Shown piece by piece: positions 6,644-15,899 of a stretch of DNA of 36,653 nucleotides. Every line of letters starts with the position of its first letter. Position 1 is the stretch's first letter. The notes beneath the pieces were generated by a model. That model saw only the letters and a program-made list of their open reading frames with translations. It was not told the DNA's origin and ran no database searches. Both the position numbers and the translations under genes were made by a program. The stretch comes from Nocardia abscessus NBRC 100374 (GTDB lineage: Bacteria; Actinomycetota; Actinomycetes; Mycobacteriales; Mycobacteriaceae), in NCBI RefSeq assembly GCF_000308455.1, contig NZ_BAFP01000010.1:1-36653 (forward strand), in the 5' to 3' direction.

Positions 6644-7390
6644 ATGTTGCACGACGAGGGCGGAGCAGGCGCGCCGATCCTGCTGCTGCACGGATTGATG
6701 GGCAGCGCGCGCACCTGGCGCGATCAGCTGGACTGGCTGCGCGAGCACGGCCACGTCCACACCTTCGACGCCGCGGGCCACGGCAGGCCTGCGCCCGCGG
6801 AATTGACCACCGAGGCCTTCGTCGACGACCTCGCCGCGGCCACCGCCGCGATCGGCGAGCCGATGGTGGTGATCGGTCATTCGATGGGCGGGCTGCACGG
6901 CTGGGTGTTCGCCGCGACCCACCCCGAACGGGTCCGGGCGCTGGTGATCGAGGACATCGCGCCGGACTTCACCGGCCGCACCGCCGCGCACTGGGCGGCG
7001 ATGATCGAGGCGTGGCCGCAGCCGTTTCCGGACGACGATGCCGTGCTTTCCTTCTTCGGGCCGGTCGCCGGGCGGTACTTCCTGAACTCCTTCGAGCGCG
7101 GGCCGGAGGGATACCGGCTGCACGGCTCGGTCACCACCTTCCGCGATATCTCCGAGGAGTGGGGGACGCGCGACTTCTGGCGGCACTGGCACGCGGTGCG
7201 GGTTCCCGCGCTGTTGCTGGAGGGCGAGCACAGCATCACCCCACCGGGCCAGATGCGGCGGATGGCCGCCGCGCATCCGGGCGCCGACTACGTCCTGGTC
7301 CCCGGTGCGGGCCACCTGGTGCACGATGACCAACCGGAGCGTTATCGGGCCGAGGTCGAGCGCTTCCTGCGGCGCGTGCTCGGTAGGTAG
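6644..7390 (+). CDS. Alpha/beta-fold hydrolase (Rv3591c-like)
   Basis: A 248-residue alpha/beta hydrolase. The oxyanion-loop motif is LLHGLMGS near residues 15-21, the nucleophile elbow GHSMGG places the catalytic serine at 80, and the late histidine is in GAGHLVHDDQP at about 224. The acid residue is probably in the EGEHS segment near 200. The closest family is the conserved hydrolase between mhuD and mutY in mycobacteria (Rv3591c). The start ATG at 6644 matches the mycobacterial N-terminus; an ATG at 6605 would add an unconserved tail. The substrate is unknown. It converges on mutY. Confidence 0.87.
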   Translation: MLHDEGGAGAPILLLHGLMGSARTWRDQLDWLREHGHVHTFDAAGHGRPAPAELTTEAFVDDLAAATAAIGEPMVVIGHSMGGLHGWVFAATHPERVRALVIEDIAPDFTGRTAAHWAAMIEAWPQPFPDDDAVLSFFGPVAGRYFLNSFERGPEGYRLHGSVTTFRDISEEWGTRDFWRHWHAVRVPALLLEGEHSITPPGQMRRMAAAHPGADYVLVPGAGHLVHDDQPERYRAEVERFLRRVLGR

Positions 7391-7472
7391 GGGCCGAGTG
7401 GCCCCGCCGCGCAGTTCGGCCGCCGGGCTGCGACCGAACCGCTGTCGCGTCCGGCGGCGGGCCGGTACCGGC

Positions 7473-8390
7473 TCAGCTGTTCTTCCCGGGGTGGCCGCCC
7501 TCGCCCGCCAGGGCGAACAAGCCGTCGGGCGTCTGTTCGATCAGGCCGTCCACCAGCAACGAGTCCAGGGCGCGGTCGCGCTGGCCCGGGTCGCGGGTCC
7601 ACGCCAGATCCAACCGCATTCGCTCCACCGGCCCGGTGGCGTGGCGCAGGACGTCCAGCAGGCGGCCCCGCGCTTGGCGGTCGGTGCCCTCGTACTTCTG
7701 GGTGCGCCGGACCACGTCGCTCACCGGCCTGCCCGCGGTGACCCACGCGCAGCTCGGAAGCGGGCAGCGCGAGCAGTCGGGCGTGCGGGCGGTGCACACG
7801 GTCGCGCCGAGTTCCATCAGGGCGGCGGAGAACACCGCGGCGCGCTCGATCTGGAGTGGGAGCAGCGCTTCGGTTTCGGGGAGGTCCCGCGACGAGGGGT
7901 TGCCCGCTTCCGCTCGGCCGTGCACAGCCCTGGCAACCACTCGGCGGACGTTGGTGTCCACCACGGGGACTCGTTGGCCGTACGCGAAACAGGCGACGGC
8001 GCGCGCGGTGTAGGCCCCGATGCCGGGCAGCCCGAGCAGCACGTCCACGTCGGCCGGGACTTCGTCGCCGTGCTCGGCCGCCAGCACCCTGGCGCACTCG
8101 TGCAGCCGCAGCGCTCGGCGCGGATAGCCGAGTTTGCCCCAGGCACGCAGTACTTCGGCCTGCGAGGAGGCGGCCATCGCCGAGGGGACCGGCCAGCGCG
8201 CCACCCACTCCCGCCAGATCGGTTCGACCCGCACGACCGGGGTCTGCTGCAGCATGATCTCGCTCATCAAGATCTGCCACGCGGTGACGCCCGGCCTGCG
8301 CCACGGCAGATCGCGGGCCGTCTCCCCGTACCAGTCCAGCAACGTGTCCGCGTCGATGCCCTTCGGCACGCCGTTCCGCACTGCCCTCAC
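7473..8390 (-). CDS. mutY: A/G-specific adenine DNA glycosylase MutY
   Basis: A 305-residue HhH-GPD DNA glycosylase that removes adenine mispaired with 8-oxoguanine. The catalytic Glu is in EIMLQQTPVVRVEPIWREW near the N-terminus. The helix-hairpin-helix LPGIGAYTARAVACFAYG is followed by the catalytic Asp in VPVVDTNVRRV. A 4Fe-4S cluster motif, C-x6-C-x2-C-x4-C (CTARTPDCSRCPLPSC), follows; E. coli MutY has x5 in the last gap. The C-terminal 8-oxoG-recognition domain is short, as in other actinobacteria. A GTG at 8390 is taken as the start; a GTG at 8381 is also possible. It is divergent from the carbonic anhydrase, as in M. tuberculosis (Rv3589/Rv3588c). Confidence 0.93.
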   Translation of the reverse strand: MRAVRNGVPKGIDADTLLDWYGETARDLPWRRPGVTAWQILMSEIMLQQTPVVRVEPIWREWVARWPVPSAMAASSQAEVLRAWGKLGYPRRALRLHECARVLAAEHGDEVPADVDVLLGLPGIGAYTARAVACFAYGQRVPVVDTNVRRVVARAVHGRAEAGNPSSRDLPETEALLPLQIERAAVFSAALMELGATVCTARTPDCSRCPLPSCAWVTAGRPVSDVVRRTQKYEGTDRQARGRLLDVLRHATGPVERMRLDLAWTRDPGQRDRALDSLLVDGLIEQTPDGLFALAGEGGHPGKNS

Positions 8391-8480
8391 TATCCTTGTC
8401 CTACTGCCGCCAGGCGGTATTTGCCCACCTGTAACCAATCGAACTCGCTGGTAACGCAACCGTTGTGCACAATGGTCGGT

Positions 8481-9104
8481 ATGCCGGATTCCAACCCGAT
8501 CAGTGCCTGGAAGTCCTTGCGTGAAGGCAACGAGCGCTTCGTCAGCGGTGCGCTGCTGCATCCTAGCCAGGGTGCCGCGGACCGGGCCAAGCTCGTCAGC
8601 GGCCAGCATCCGCAAGCGATCTTGTTCGGTTGCGGCGACTCGAGGGTCGCCGCCGAATTGATCTTCGACCAGGGCCTCGGCGACATGTTCGTGGTGCGTA
8701 CCGCGGGCCATGTGGTCGACAGCTCGGTCCTCGGCTCGATCGAGTACGGGGTGCAGGTGCTCAACGTGCCGCTCATCGTAGTGCTCGGGCACGACAGCTG
8801 CGGAGCCGTGAAGGCCACCATCGACGCGCTGGACGGCGGCGAGGTGCCGGGCGGGTTCATTCGCAGCGTGGTCGAGCGGGTCACGCCGTCCATTCTGATC
8901 GGACGGCGGGAAGGCCTGTCCACCGTCGACGAGATGGAGGCCAGGCACGTGGTGGAGACCAGCCGCCTGCTCATGCAGCGGTCGATGATCATCTCGCAGC
9001 GGGTCGCGACCGGTGAGTGCGCCATCGCGTGTGTGACCTACAAGCTGGCCGAGGGCAAAGTGCAGTTGCACCGGGTCGTCGGCAATATCGGCGAGGTGGC
9101 CTGA
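8481..9104 (+). CDS. canB: Beta-class carbonic anhydrase (CanB-like)
   Basis: A 207-residue beta-carbonic anhydrase that interconverts CO2 and bicarbonate. The zinc ligands are Cys51, His104 and Cys107, and the catalytic dyad is Asp53/Arg55 in CGDSRVAAELIFDQGLGD. The numbering and the motif VVRTAGHVVDSSVLGSIEYG match M. tuberculosis Rv3588c almost exactly. The ATG at 8481 gives the conserved MPDSNP N-terminus; an upstream in-frame ATG at 8472 is less likely. The stop is followed immediately by a GC-rich terminator hairpin. Confidence 0.95.
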   Translation: MPDSNPISAWKSLREGNERFVSGALLHPSQGAADRAKLVSGQHPQAILFGCGDSRVAAELIFDQGLGDMFVVRTAGHVVDSSVLGSIEYGVQVLNVPLIVVLGHDSCGAVKATIDALDGGEVPGGFIRSVVERVTPSILIGRREGLSTVDEMEARHVVETSRLLMQRSMIISQRVATGECAIACVTYKLAEGKVQLHRVVGNIGEVA

Positions 9105-9105
9105 G

Positions 9106-9125
9106 CCGGGGCGCGCCCCCGGTTT
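9106..9125 (+). terminator. Intrinsic-type terminator after canB
   Basis: CCGGGGCG pairs with CGCCCCCGG (one bulged C), followed by TTT at 9123-9125. It begins 1 bp after the canB stop. Confidence 0.7.
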
Positions 9126-9130
9126 GCCCA

Positions 9131-9181
9131 GCGTGTCGGCGGAATGTACTCGCCGCTGACGGGGGCGGGCGGCCGACACGC
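9131..9181. repeat. 10-bp inverted repeat upstream of the Rv3587c-like gene
   Basis: GCGTGTCGGC (9131-9140) is exactly complementary to GCCGACACGC (9172-9181), with 31 nt between. It lies between the canB terminator and the -10-like TACCGT (9216-9221) of the next gene. It could be a second terminator stem, a regulator site or an RNA structure; the sequence does not decide. Confidence 0.6.
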
Positions 9182-9227
9182 CGTGCCCCTGAGACGATGT
9201 GCACGAGCGTGCCCTTACCGTTGAGTC

Positions 9228-9881
9228 GTGCTGGAACCGAATGGACCGCTGCCACCGGAGATCTATTGGCGTCGCCGCGCGTTCGCCATCGGAGTTCTGG
9301 TGGTCGCGCTGGCGCTGGTGATCTGGGTCGTGCTCGCGATCGCGCGCGGCGGTGGCGACTCGCCCGGTGACGCCAAGGCCGCCGGGTCCAGTTCGGTCGT
9401 CGCCAAGTCCGCCGACGCGGCGGCCAAGCCCTCGGGCGAGTCCGGCGCGCCGAAGTCCTCCGCGGCGTCCACCAGCGCCGCTGCGGCGGGCCCATGCCCG
9501 GACCAGTCGCTGGCGATCAAGGTGACCGTGGAGCAGCCCACCTACAAGACCGGCGAGCAGCCGGTGTTCGGGATCGTCATCACCAACATCTCGGGGCTGG
9601 CCTGCACCCGCGACATGGGCTCCGGCCTCCAACAGGTTTCGGTGCACACGCTCGACGGCCAGCGGCGGCTGTGGTCGAGCACCGACTGCTACCCGGACGG
9701 CCAGCCCGACGTCCGGACGATGAGTCGCGGTGAGCAGGCGGCCTTCACGGTGACCTGGTCGGGCACCACGTCCCAGCCCAGCTGCGCGGGCGAACGCGTC
9801 CAGGTGCCACCGGGGCCGTACAGCGTGGTCGCGCAGCTCGGTTCGGTACGGAGCATGGCCGAGCCGTTCAATATCGCCTGA
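9228..9881 (+). CDS. Membrane-anchored extracytoplasmic protein (Rv3587c-like)
   Basis: A 217-residue protein with a short cytoplasmic tail, one hydrophobic helix (about residues 18-40), a low-complexity Ala/Ser/Lys linker (about 46-88) and a secreted domain. The secreted part has Cys residues at CPDQ, ACTRD, TDCYPDG and PSCAGE, which could form two disulfides, and looks like an all-beta sandwich. Position and layout match M. tuberculosis Rv3587c, of unknown function. The GTG at 9228 is preceded by TACCGT at a 6-nt spacing, consistent with a leaderless mRNA. It converges on radA; in mycobacteria disA would lie between them, but here it does not. Confidence 0.83.
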   Translation: MLEPNGPLPPEIYWRRRAFAIGVLVVALALVIWVVLAIARGGGDSPGDAKAAGSSSVVAKSADAAAKPSGESGAPKSSAASTSAAAAGPCPDQSLAIKVTVEQPTYKTGEQPVFGIVITNISGLACTRDMGSGLQQVSVHTLDGQRRLWSSTDCYPDGQPDVRTMSRGEQAAFTVTWSGTTSQPSCAGERVQVPPGPYSVVAQLGSVRSMAEPFNIA

Positions 9882-10093
9882 GAGGTCTTAGTTCTGTGTT
9901 GGTCTTTCCAGCGCCTGCGCCGCGAACGGCGCATGCTCGGTCTCGCTTCGCTCGAAACCGGTGGTCGGGCCGGTGTGGGCGCGTGGGGCGTTTGTAGCCG
10001 GACATGGTGCGGGCTGTTCGGGGGTTGGAGTCGATGAGCGCGGTGGCTGGTCGCGATCACGCTGCCCGGTGAGCGTGACGGCTGGTGTCGGGA
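9882..10093. other. Short convergent intergenic region at the expected disA position
   Basis: Only 212 bp lie between the Rv3587c-like stop and the radA stop. In M. tuberculosis the roughly 1-kb disA (diadenylate cyclase) gene is here. No DisA motif such as DGA or RHR is visible in any frame. Two small stems are present: TGCGCC paired with GGCGCA (9916-9933), and CGGT(C)TCG paired with CGAAACCG (about 9938-9961). They probably terminate the two convergent genes. Confidence 0.75.
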
Positions 10094-11491
10094 TCAGCCG
10101 GCGGCCTCTTCGGGGGCGGCGCGTAGTTTGCGCAGGCCCGCCATGCGGATGGCGGAGCGGAGGTCGGTGACCTCGTGGATCTTCATGGTGCTGCGCACCG
10201 GCGCGAGGCCGGGCGGCACCAGGGCGGTGGTGAAGCCGAGGCGTTCGGCTTCGGCCAGTCGGCGGTTGAGGCCGGTCACCTTGCGGACCTCGCCCGCGAG
10301 TCCGACCTCGCCGAGGATCACCCAGCCGGGCGGGATCGGCACGTCGGACTCGGCGCTGGCGATGGCCAGCGCGATGGCCAGGTCGGCGGACGGCTCGACC
10401 AGGCGCATGCCGCCGACCGTCGCGGCGTAGACGTCGCTCTTGCCGAGGAACACCCGTCCGCGGCTCTGCAGGACGGCCAAAACCATGGCGACCCGGTTGT
10501 AGTCCAGCCCGCTCACCGCGCGGCGCGGCTGCGGGATCTCCGTCTTCACGGTCAGGCCCTGCACCTCGCCGACCAGCGGTCGCTTGCCGTCCATGGCGAC
10601 GGTCACCGCCGTGCCGGGCACCGAATCGGCCCGGTGATGCAGGAACAGGCCGGACGGGTCGTCCACGCAAGCGATGCCGTCCTCGTGCAACTCGAAGCAG
10701 CCCACCTCGTCGGCGCTGCCGAAGCGGTTCTTGATGCCGCGCACCATGCGCAGCGTCGAATTCTTGTCGCCCTCGAACTGCAGCACCACGTCGACCAGAT
10801 GCTCGAGCGTGCGCGGACCCGCGACATTGCCGTCCTTGGTCACGTGCCCGACCAGCAGCACCGCGATCCCGCTCGACTTGGCCAGCGACGTCAGCGCGGC
10901 GGTGACCTCGCGTACCTGGGTGACGCCGCCGATCACGCCGTCCACCTCAGGGGCGTGCATGGTCTGCACCGAGTCGACCACCAGCAGCGTCGGCCGTACC
11001 TGCTCGACATGCCCGAGCACGATCGACAGATCCGATTCCGCCGCCAGGTAGACCCGATCGTGCACCGCGCCGGTGCGATCGGCGCGCAGCCGGACCTGCC
11101 CCGCCGACTCCTCCGCGGTGACGTACAGCGACTTCTCCTCGCGCTGGGCGGCCCAGCGATGCGCCACCTCGAGCAGCAGCGTCGACTTGCCCACCCCCGG
11201 CTCGCCGGACAGCAACACCACCGAGCCGGGCACCACCCCGCCGCCGAGCACCCGATCCAGCTCGCTGACGCCCGTCGCACGCGCTTTGGTGATCTTGGAG
11301 TCGATCTGCGAGATCGGCGCGGCCGCGGTGCTGGGCAACATCGCCTTCCGCCCGGGGGAACCGATCGCACCCGCCCCCGCGACTACCTCGTCGACAGTGC
11401 CCCAGGCCCCGCACTCAGGACACTTGCCAACCCATTTGGCGACTTCGTGCGAACAGGCGGAGCACCGGAAGGCCGGCTTGGTCTTTGCCAC
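10094..11491 (-). CDS. radA: DNA repair protein RadA
   Basis: A 465-residue RadA/Sms protein, a RecA-like motor that promotes branch migration in recombination. The N-terminal zinc finger is C10-x2-C13 and C24-x2-C27, Walker A is GEPGVGKST at 96-104, Walker B is LLVVDS at 169-174, and the diagnostic KNRFG is at 254-258. The C-terminal Lon-like domain follows (KSDVYAATVGGMRL onward). The GTG start at 11491 is preceded by TATGGT with a 6-nt gap, suggesting a leaderless message. It is unusual that disA does not follow it. Confidence 0.96.
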   Translation of the reverse strand: MAKTKPAFRCSACSHEVAKWVGKCPECGAWGTVDEVVAGAGAIGSPGRKAMLPSTAAAPISQIDSKITKARATGVSELDRVLGGGVVPGSVVLLSGEPGVGKSTLLLEVAHRWAAQREEKSLYVTAEESAGQVRLRADRTGAVHDRVYLAAESDLSIVLGHVEQVRPTLLVVDSVQTMHAPEVDGVIGGVTQVREVTAALTSLAKSSGIAVLLVGHVTKDGNVAGPRTLEHLVDVVLQFEGDKNSTLRMVRGIKNRFGSADEVGCFELHEDGIACVDDPSGLFLHHRADSVPGTAVTVAMDGKRPLVGEVQGLTVKTEIPQPRRAVSGLDYNRVAMVLAVLQSRGRVFLGKSDVYAATVGGMRLVEPSADLAIALAIASAESDVPIPPGWVILGEVGLAGEVRKVTGLNRRLAEAERLGFTTALVPPGLAPVRSTMKIHEVTDLRSAIRMAGLRKLRAAPEEAAG

Positions 11492-11552
11492 AGGCGCACC
11501 ATACGCACCAACCCCGACACGCAGCGCTACGGCGCTGTGAGTCGACCAGGGT

Positions 11553-12335
11553 TCAGTGGCCGCCGCTGCCGTGGCCGCTGCCGTGTTCGGCTTCGGCCGG
11601 GCCGGACTTGTCGGACTCGTGACGCTCGGTGTGCAGGCCCGCGTCGACCGGGACCTGGACCTGGACGGTGCCGTTCTGCTTGAAGTTGAACGAGATGTTG
11701 TAGGTCAGGCCCGGGGTGATGTCCCTGGTCAGGCCGGTGATCTCGATCTGGATCGGCTTCGCCTCGGGGTCGGCGGCGGGCTGGGCGCCGTGCTCGCCCG
11801 CGCCGTGCGAATCGGCCGTGGTGGTCGGCGCGGTCGTACGCGGCGCGGAGGTGGTCGCACCCGCACCGGTGGTGGGCGCCGCGCTGGTGGTGGTCGGCGC
11901 GGCCTCACGCTTGACCGGCTCGCTCGCCGCGACCACGGTCTGCTGCGGAGCGAGTTCGACTACGGACTTACCGGAGGCGGGGGTGATCTTGACGGTGCCG
12001 AGGTCGGTGGTGATGCTGGTCAGCTCGTCGGAGACGGACTCGCTGTTGTTGATGATGGACAGCGCGATGAGCGCCTTGCCGCCCTTCGCGTTGTTGTGTC
12101 CGGCGCCCTCGTTCGGATACACGATGTGCACGTTGCGCAGCGCGAGGCGGCCGACGTCGGCGTAATTGCCGTTCACAGCGGCGACCTGGTCCGCGGTCTG
12201 CGAGATCTGGCCCGCGCCGCAGCCGGACAGAACAATCGCCGCTCCGGCGGCGAGTGCGGCAACCGTCACCATGCGACGTCGCGCCCCCTTCGGAGCGGTC
12301 ACAGCTTTCAGGGCAGTCACGGGTTGTCCCTCCAT
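11553..12335 (-). CDS. lpqE: LpqE-like lipoprotein with histidine-rich tail
   Basis: A 260-residue lipoprotein. A basic N-region and hydrophobic stretch end in the lipobox LSGC with the acylated cysteine at 39. An IgG-like domain (about 40-135) is followed by a Thr/Pro/Ala-rich linker (about 143-172) and a second beta segment (about 190-230). The tail (about 232-260) holds six histidines among Gly, Ser and acidic residues (HTERHES, AEHGSGHGSGGH), a likely metal-binding end. Position between radA and carD matches M. tuberculosis lpqE (Rv3584). The long linker and His tail may be specific to this lineage. Function is unknown; an outer-envelope copper or zinc role is only a guess. Confidence 0.87.
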   Translation of the reverse strand: MEGQPVTALKAVTAPKGARRRMVTVAALAAGAAIVLSGCGAGQISQTADQVAAVNGNYADVGRLALRNVHIVYPNEGAGHNNAKGGKALIALSIINNSESVSDELTSITTDLGTVKITPASGKSVVELAPQQTVVAASEPVKREAAPTTTSAAPTTGAGATTSAPRTTAPTTTADSHGAGEHGAQPAADPEAKPIQIEITGLTRDITPGLTYNISFNFKQNGTVQVQVPVDAGLHTERHESDKSGPAEAEHGSGHGSGGH

Positions 12336-13230
<895 letters not shown>

Positions 13231-13232
13231 CC

Positions 13233-13958
13233 GTGAATACACCTGACAACGGTGTCCGTTCCACCGACGGACCCGTCGTTGCTCTGGTGCCTGCCGCCGG
13301 CCGTGGCGTGCGTCTGGGTGAATCGACACCCAAGGCGTTCGTCACGGTCGGCGGCACGCCCATGGTCCGGCTCGCCGTCGAAGGCTTGATCGCCTCGGGC
13401 GCGGTCGACCGGATCATCGTGATGGTTCCCACCGAACTCGTCGACAGCGCCGTTGCCCTGCTGCCGCCCTCGGATTCGGTTCAGGTGGTCGTCGGCGGCG
13501 CCGAACGCATCGACTCGGTGCGAGCGGGTATCGCCGCCGCGCCCGACGCCGCCTACTTTCTGGTGCACGACGCCGCCCGCGCCCTCACGCCGCCCGAGCT
13601 CATCGCCCGGGTCGCGGCGGAATTGCGCGCGGGCCGTCCCGCCGTGGTTCCCGGCCTTCCGGTGGCCGACACCATCAAGTCCGTCGACACGGCGGGCGTG
13701 GTGACCGGCACTCCCGCCCGCGCGCAGTTGCGCGCCATCCAGACGCCGCAGGGTTTCGCGGCCGAGCTGCTGCGCTCCGCTTACGCGACCGAGGGCGTCC
13801 AGGCAACCGATGACGCGGGTCTGGTCGAGCGGCTCGGCGTCGGAGTCCACACCATTCCCGGCGATCCGCTGGCCTTCAAGATCACCACTCCGCTCGACCT
13901 CCGGCTCGCCGACGCGGTGCTCGACGGCGCGGGCATCGCACGGGCGGTGACGCCGTGA
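13233..13958 (+). CDS. ispD: 2-C-methyl-D-erythritol 4-phosphate cytidylyltransferase IspD
   Basis: A 241-residue MEP-pathway enzyme that makes CDP-ME from MEP and CTP. The CTP-binding loop is [17 protein letters not shown] near 20-36, with the catalytic Arg and Lys. Further landmarks are VHDAARAL, the TPQGF motif near 170, the TDDAGLVE acidic motif and [13 protein letters not shown] near the C-terminus. A GTG at 13233 directly follows carD. Its stop overlaps the next start (GTGA), coupling it to ispF. Confidence 0.96.
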   Translation: MNTPDNGVRSTDGPVVALVPAAGRGVRLGESTPKAFVTVGGTPMVRLAVEGLIASGAVDRIIVMVPTELVDSAVALLPPSDSVQVVVGGAERIDSVRAGIAAAPDAAYFLVHDAARALTPPELIARVAAELRAGRPAVVPGLPVADTIKSVDTAGVVTGTPARAQLRAIQTPQGFAAELLRSAYATEGVQATDDAGLVERLGVGVHTIPGDPLAFKITTPLDLRLADAVLDGAGIARAVTP

Positions 13959-14428
13959 CCATGCGCGTCGGCATCGGCAGTGACGTCCATCCGATCGAAG
14001 CGGGCCGGCCCTGCTGGATGGCCGGTCTCCTGTTCGACGGCGACGACGGCTGCGCAGGCCACTCGGACGGCGACGTCGCCGCGCACGCGCTGTGCGACGC
14101 GCTGCTGTCCGCGGCCGGTCTCGGCGATGTCGGCGCGGTGTTCGGCACCGGACGCCCGGAATGGGCGGGTGTTTCCGGTGCGGCCATGCTGAAGGAAGTG
14201 CGCAGGCTGCTGGGCGAGGCGGGCTTCGAAGTGGTCAACGCCGCGGTGCAGGTGATCGGCAATCGCCCCAAGATCGGGCCCCGGCGCGCCGAGGCGCAAC
14301 AGGTGCTCGGCGAGCTGCTCGCCGCCCCCGTGTCGGTGTCCGGCACCACCACCGACGGCCTCGGGCTGACCGGTCGCGGCGAGGGCGTCGCCGCCGTGGC
14401 GACGGCCCTGCTGCAAGCCTGTCGTTGA
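13955..14428 (+). CDS. ispF: 2-C-methyl-D-erythritol 2,4-cyclodiphosphate synthase IspF
   Basis: A 157-residue IspF, which cyclises CDP-ME 2-phosphate and acts as a trimer. Metal ligands are Asp10 and His12 (GSDVHP) and the histidine of [12 protein letters not shown]. The C-terminal [14 protein letters not shown] completes the active site. The [17 protein letters not shown] segment matches the mycobacterial form. The GTG at 13955 overlaps the ispD stop by 4 bp; an ATG at 13961 would trim two residues and is an alternative. It is the last gene of the carD-ispD-ispF unit. Confidence 0.96.
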   Translation: MTMRVGIGSDVHPIEAGRPCWMAGLLFDGDDGCAGHSDGDVAAHALCDALLSAAGLGDVGAVFGTGRPEWAGVSGAAMLKEVRRLLGEAGFEVVNAAVQVIGNRPKIGPRRAEAQQVLGELLAAPVSVSGTTTDGLGLTGRGEGVAAVATALLQACR

Positions 14429-14478
14429 TCCTGCTCCGGCGGACCCGAGCCGGTCCGTGAACGACCTTATACACCAGC

Positions 14479-14484
14479 TAGGAT
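14479..14484 (+). promoter_or_regulatory. Candidate -10 element of cysS (leaderless)
   Basis: TAGGAT ends 8 nt before the GTG start of cysS at 14493, so transcription would begin at or next to the start codon. No purine-rich ribosome site lies before the GTG. The -35 side is weak. Confidence 0.5.
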
Positions 14485-14492
14485 CGACTGCC

Positions 14493-15899
14493 GTGACGCT
14501 GCGCCTCTTTGACACCGACACGCGGACCGTGCGCGATTTCGCGCCCTTGGTCCCCGGCCGTGCCTCGGTGTACCTCTGTGGCGCGACCGTGCAGGGTGAG
14601 CCGCACATCGGCCATGTGCGCAGCGGAGTCGCGTTCGACGTGCTGCGACGCTGGTTGCTGGCGCACGACTTCGACGTCTGGTTCATCCGCAACGTCACCG
14701 ATATCGAGGACAAGATCCTGACCAAGGCCGCCGAGGCGGGCAGGCCGTGGTGGGAGTGGGCCGCCACGCACGAGCGCGCGTTCGACCGCGCCTACGAAAA
14801 GCTCGGTGTGCTGCCGCCGTCCGCGGAGCCCCGCGCCACCGGGCACATCACCCAGATGGCCGACATGATGCAGCGGCTGATCGACCGCGGGCACGCCTAC
14901 GCCTCGGCGGGCAACGTCTACTTCGACGTGGTCAGCTTTCCCGATTACGGCAAGCTGTCCGGTCACAAGCTCGATGACGTGCACCAGGGTGAGAGCGCGG
15001 GCGAGGGCAAGCGCGACCCGCGCGACTTCACCCTGTGGAAGGCGGCCAAGCCGGGCGAGCCGACCTGGCCGTCGCCGTGGGGGCCCGGCCGCCCCGGCTG
15101 GCACCTGGAGTGCTCCGCGATGGCCGAGTTCTACCTCGGTGCGGAATTCGACATCCATTGCGGCGGTATGGATCTGGTGTTCCCGCACCACGAGAACGAG
15201 ATCGCCCAGTCGAAGGCCGCCGGTGACGGCTTCGCCAGGTACTGGCTGCACAACGGCTGGGTGACCATGGGCGGGGAGAAGATGTCCAAGTCGCTGGGCA
15301 ATGTGCTGTCGGTGCCGAACGTGCTGAAACAGGTGCGTGCCGTCGAACTGCGGTTCTACCTGGGCAGCGCGCACTACCGCTCGATGCTGGAGTACTCCGA
15401 GAAGGCGCTGCACGACGCGGCGCAGTCCTACCAGCGCATCGAGGCGTTCGTGAGTCGGGTGGTGGACCGGGCCGGTGAGATTCCGGTGGGCAAGTGGACC
15501 GACGCGTTCGCCGCCGCCCTCGACGACGATCTGGCCGTGCCGAAGGCGCTGGCGGAGATCCACCGCGCGGTGCACGAGGGCAACAAAGCGCTGGAGGTCG
15601 GCGCGATCGACTCCGCACGCGATCTGGCGAGCCAGGTGCGCGCCATGCTCGGCATCCTCGGCGTCGATCCGCTCGACCCGCACTGGTATACCCCGAGTGA
15701 TTCCTCCGCCGCGATCGGCGCTCTGGACGTGCTGGTGCGTGCGGAACTCGACCGCCGCCAGGAGGCGCGGGCCACGAAGGACTGGGCTACCGCCGACGGC
15801 GTGCGCGACCGCCTGCAGTCAGCGGGCATCGAGGTCACCGACACCGCCAACGGTCCCGAATGGGCGCTCGGCGAACCGCAATCCGGAAAGGCCAAGTGA
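14493..15899 (+). CDS. cysS: Cysteinyl-tRNA synthetase
   Basis: A 468-residue class I aminoacyl-tRNA synthetase. The HIGH motif is at 38-41 and KMSKS at 263-267. Zinc ligands include Cys29 (YLCG), the Cys of WHLECSAMA and the His/Glu pair of [10 protein letters not shown]. Length and a full C-terminal anticodon region favour CysS over the mycothiol ligase MshC, and the ispF-cysS-rlmB order is that of M. tuberculosis cysS1. The GTG at 14493 gives the standard N-terminus. Its stop overlaps the next ATG by 1 bp (TGATG). Confidence 0.96.
   Translation: MTLRLFDTDTRTVRDFAPLVPGRASVYLCGATVQGEPHIGHVRSGVAFDVLRRWLLAHDFDVWFIRNVTDIEDKILTKAAEAGRPWWEWAATHERAFDRAYEKLGVLPPSAEPRATGHITQMADMMQRLIDRGHAYASAGNVYFDVVSFPDYGKLSGHKLDDVHQGESAGEGKRDPRDFTLWKAAKPGEPTWPSPWGPGRPGWHLECSAMAEFYLGAEFDIHCGGMDLVFPHHENEIAQSKAAGDGFARYWLHNGWVTMGGEKMSKSLGNVLSVPNVLKQVRAVELRFYLGSAHYRSMLEYSEKALHDAAQSYQRIEAFVSRVVDRAGEIPVGKWTDAFAAALDDDLAVPKALAEIHRAVHEGNKALEVGAIDSARDLASQVRAMLGILGVDPLDPHWYTPSDSSAAIGALDVLVRAELDRRQEARATKDWATADGVRDRLQSAGIEVTDTANGPEWALGEPQSGKAK

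Noticed and set aside
7305..8480. N-terminal extension of the carbonic anhydrase frame through mutY
   Set aside because: The family begins at MPDSNP (8481); the upstream part is antisense to mutY.
8391..9647. N-terminal extension of the mutY frame antisense to canB
   Set aside because: MutY homology starts near the GTG at 8390; the rest is a shadow of canB and the Rv3587c-like gene.
9888..10670. Minus-strand frame over the expected disA position
   Set aside because: No DisA motif; the translation is low-complexity Arg/Pro/Gly and mostly antisense or out of frame to radA.
14493..15899. Mycothiol ligase MshC instead of CysS
   Set aside because: Length, the full anticodon-binding region and the ispF-cysS-rlmB order indicate CysS.
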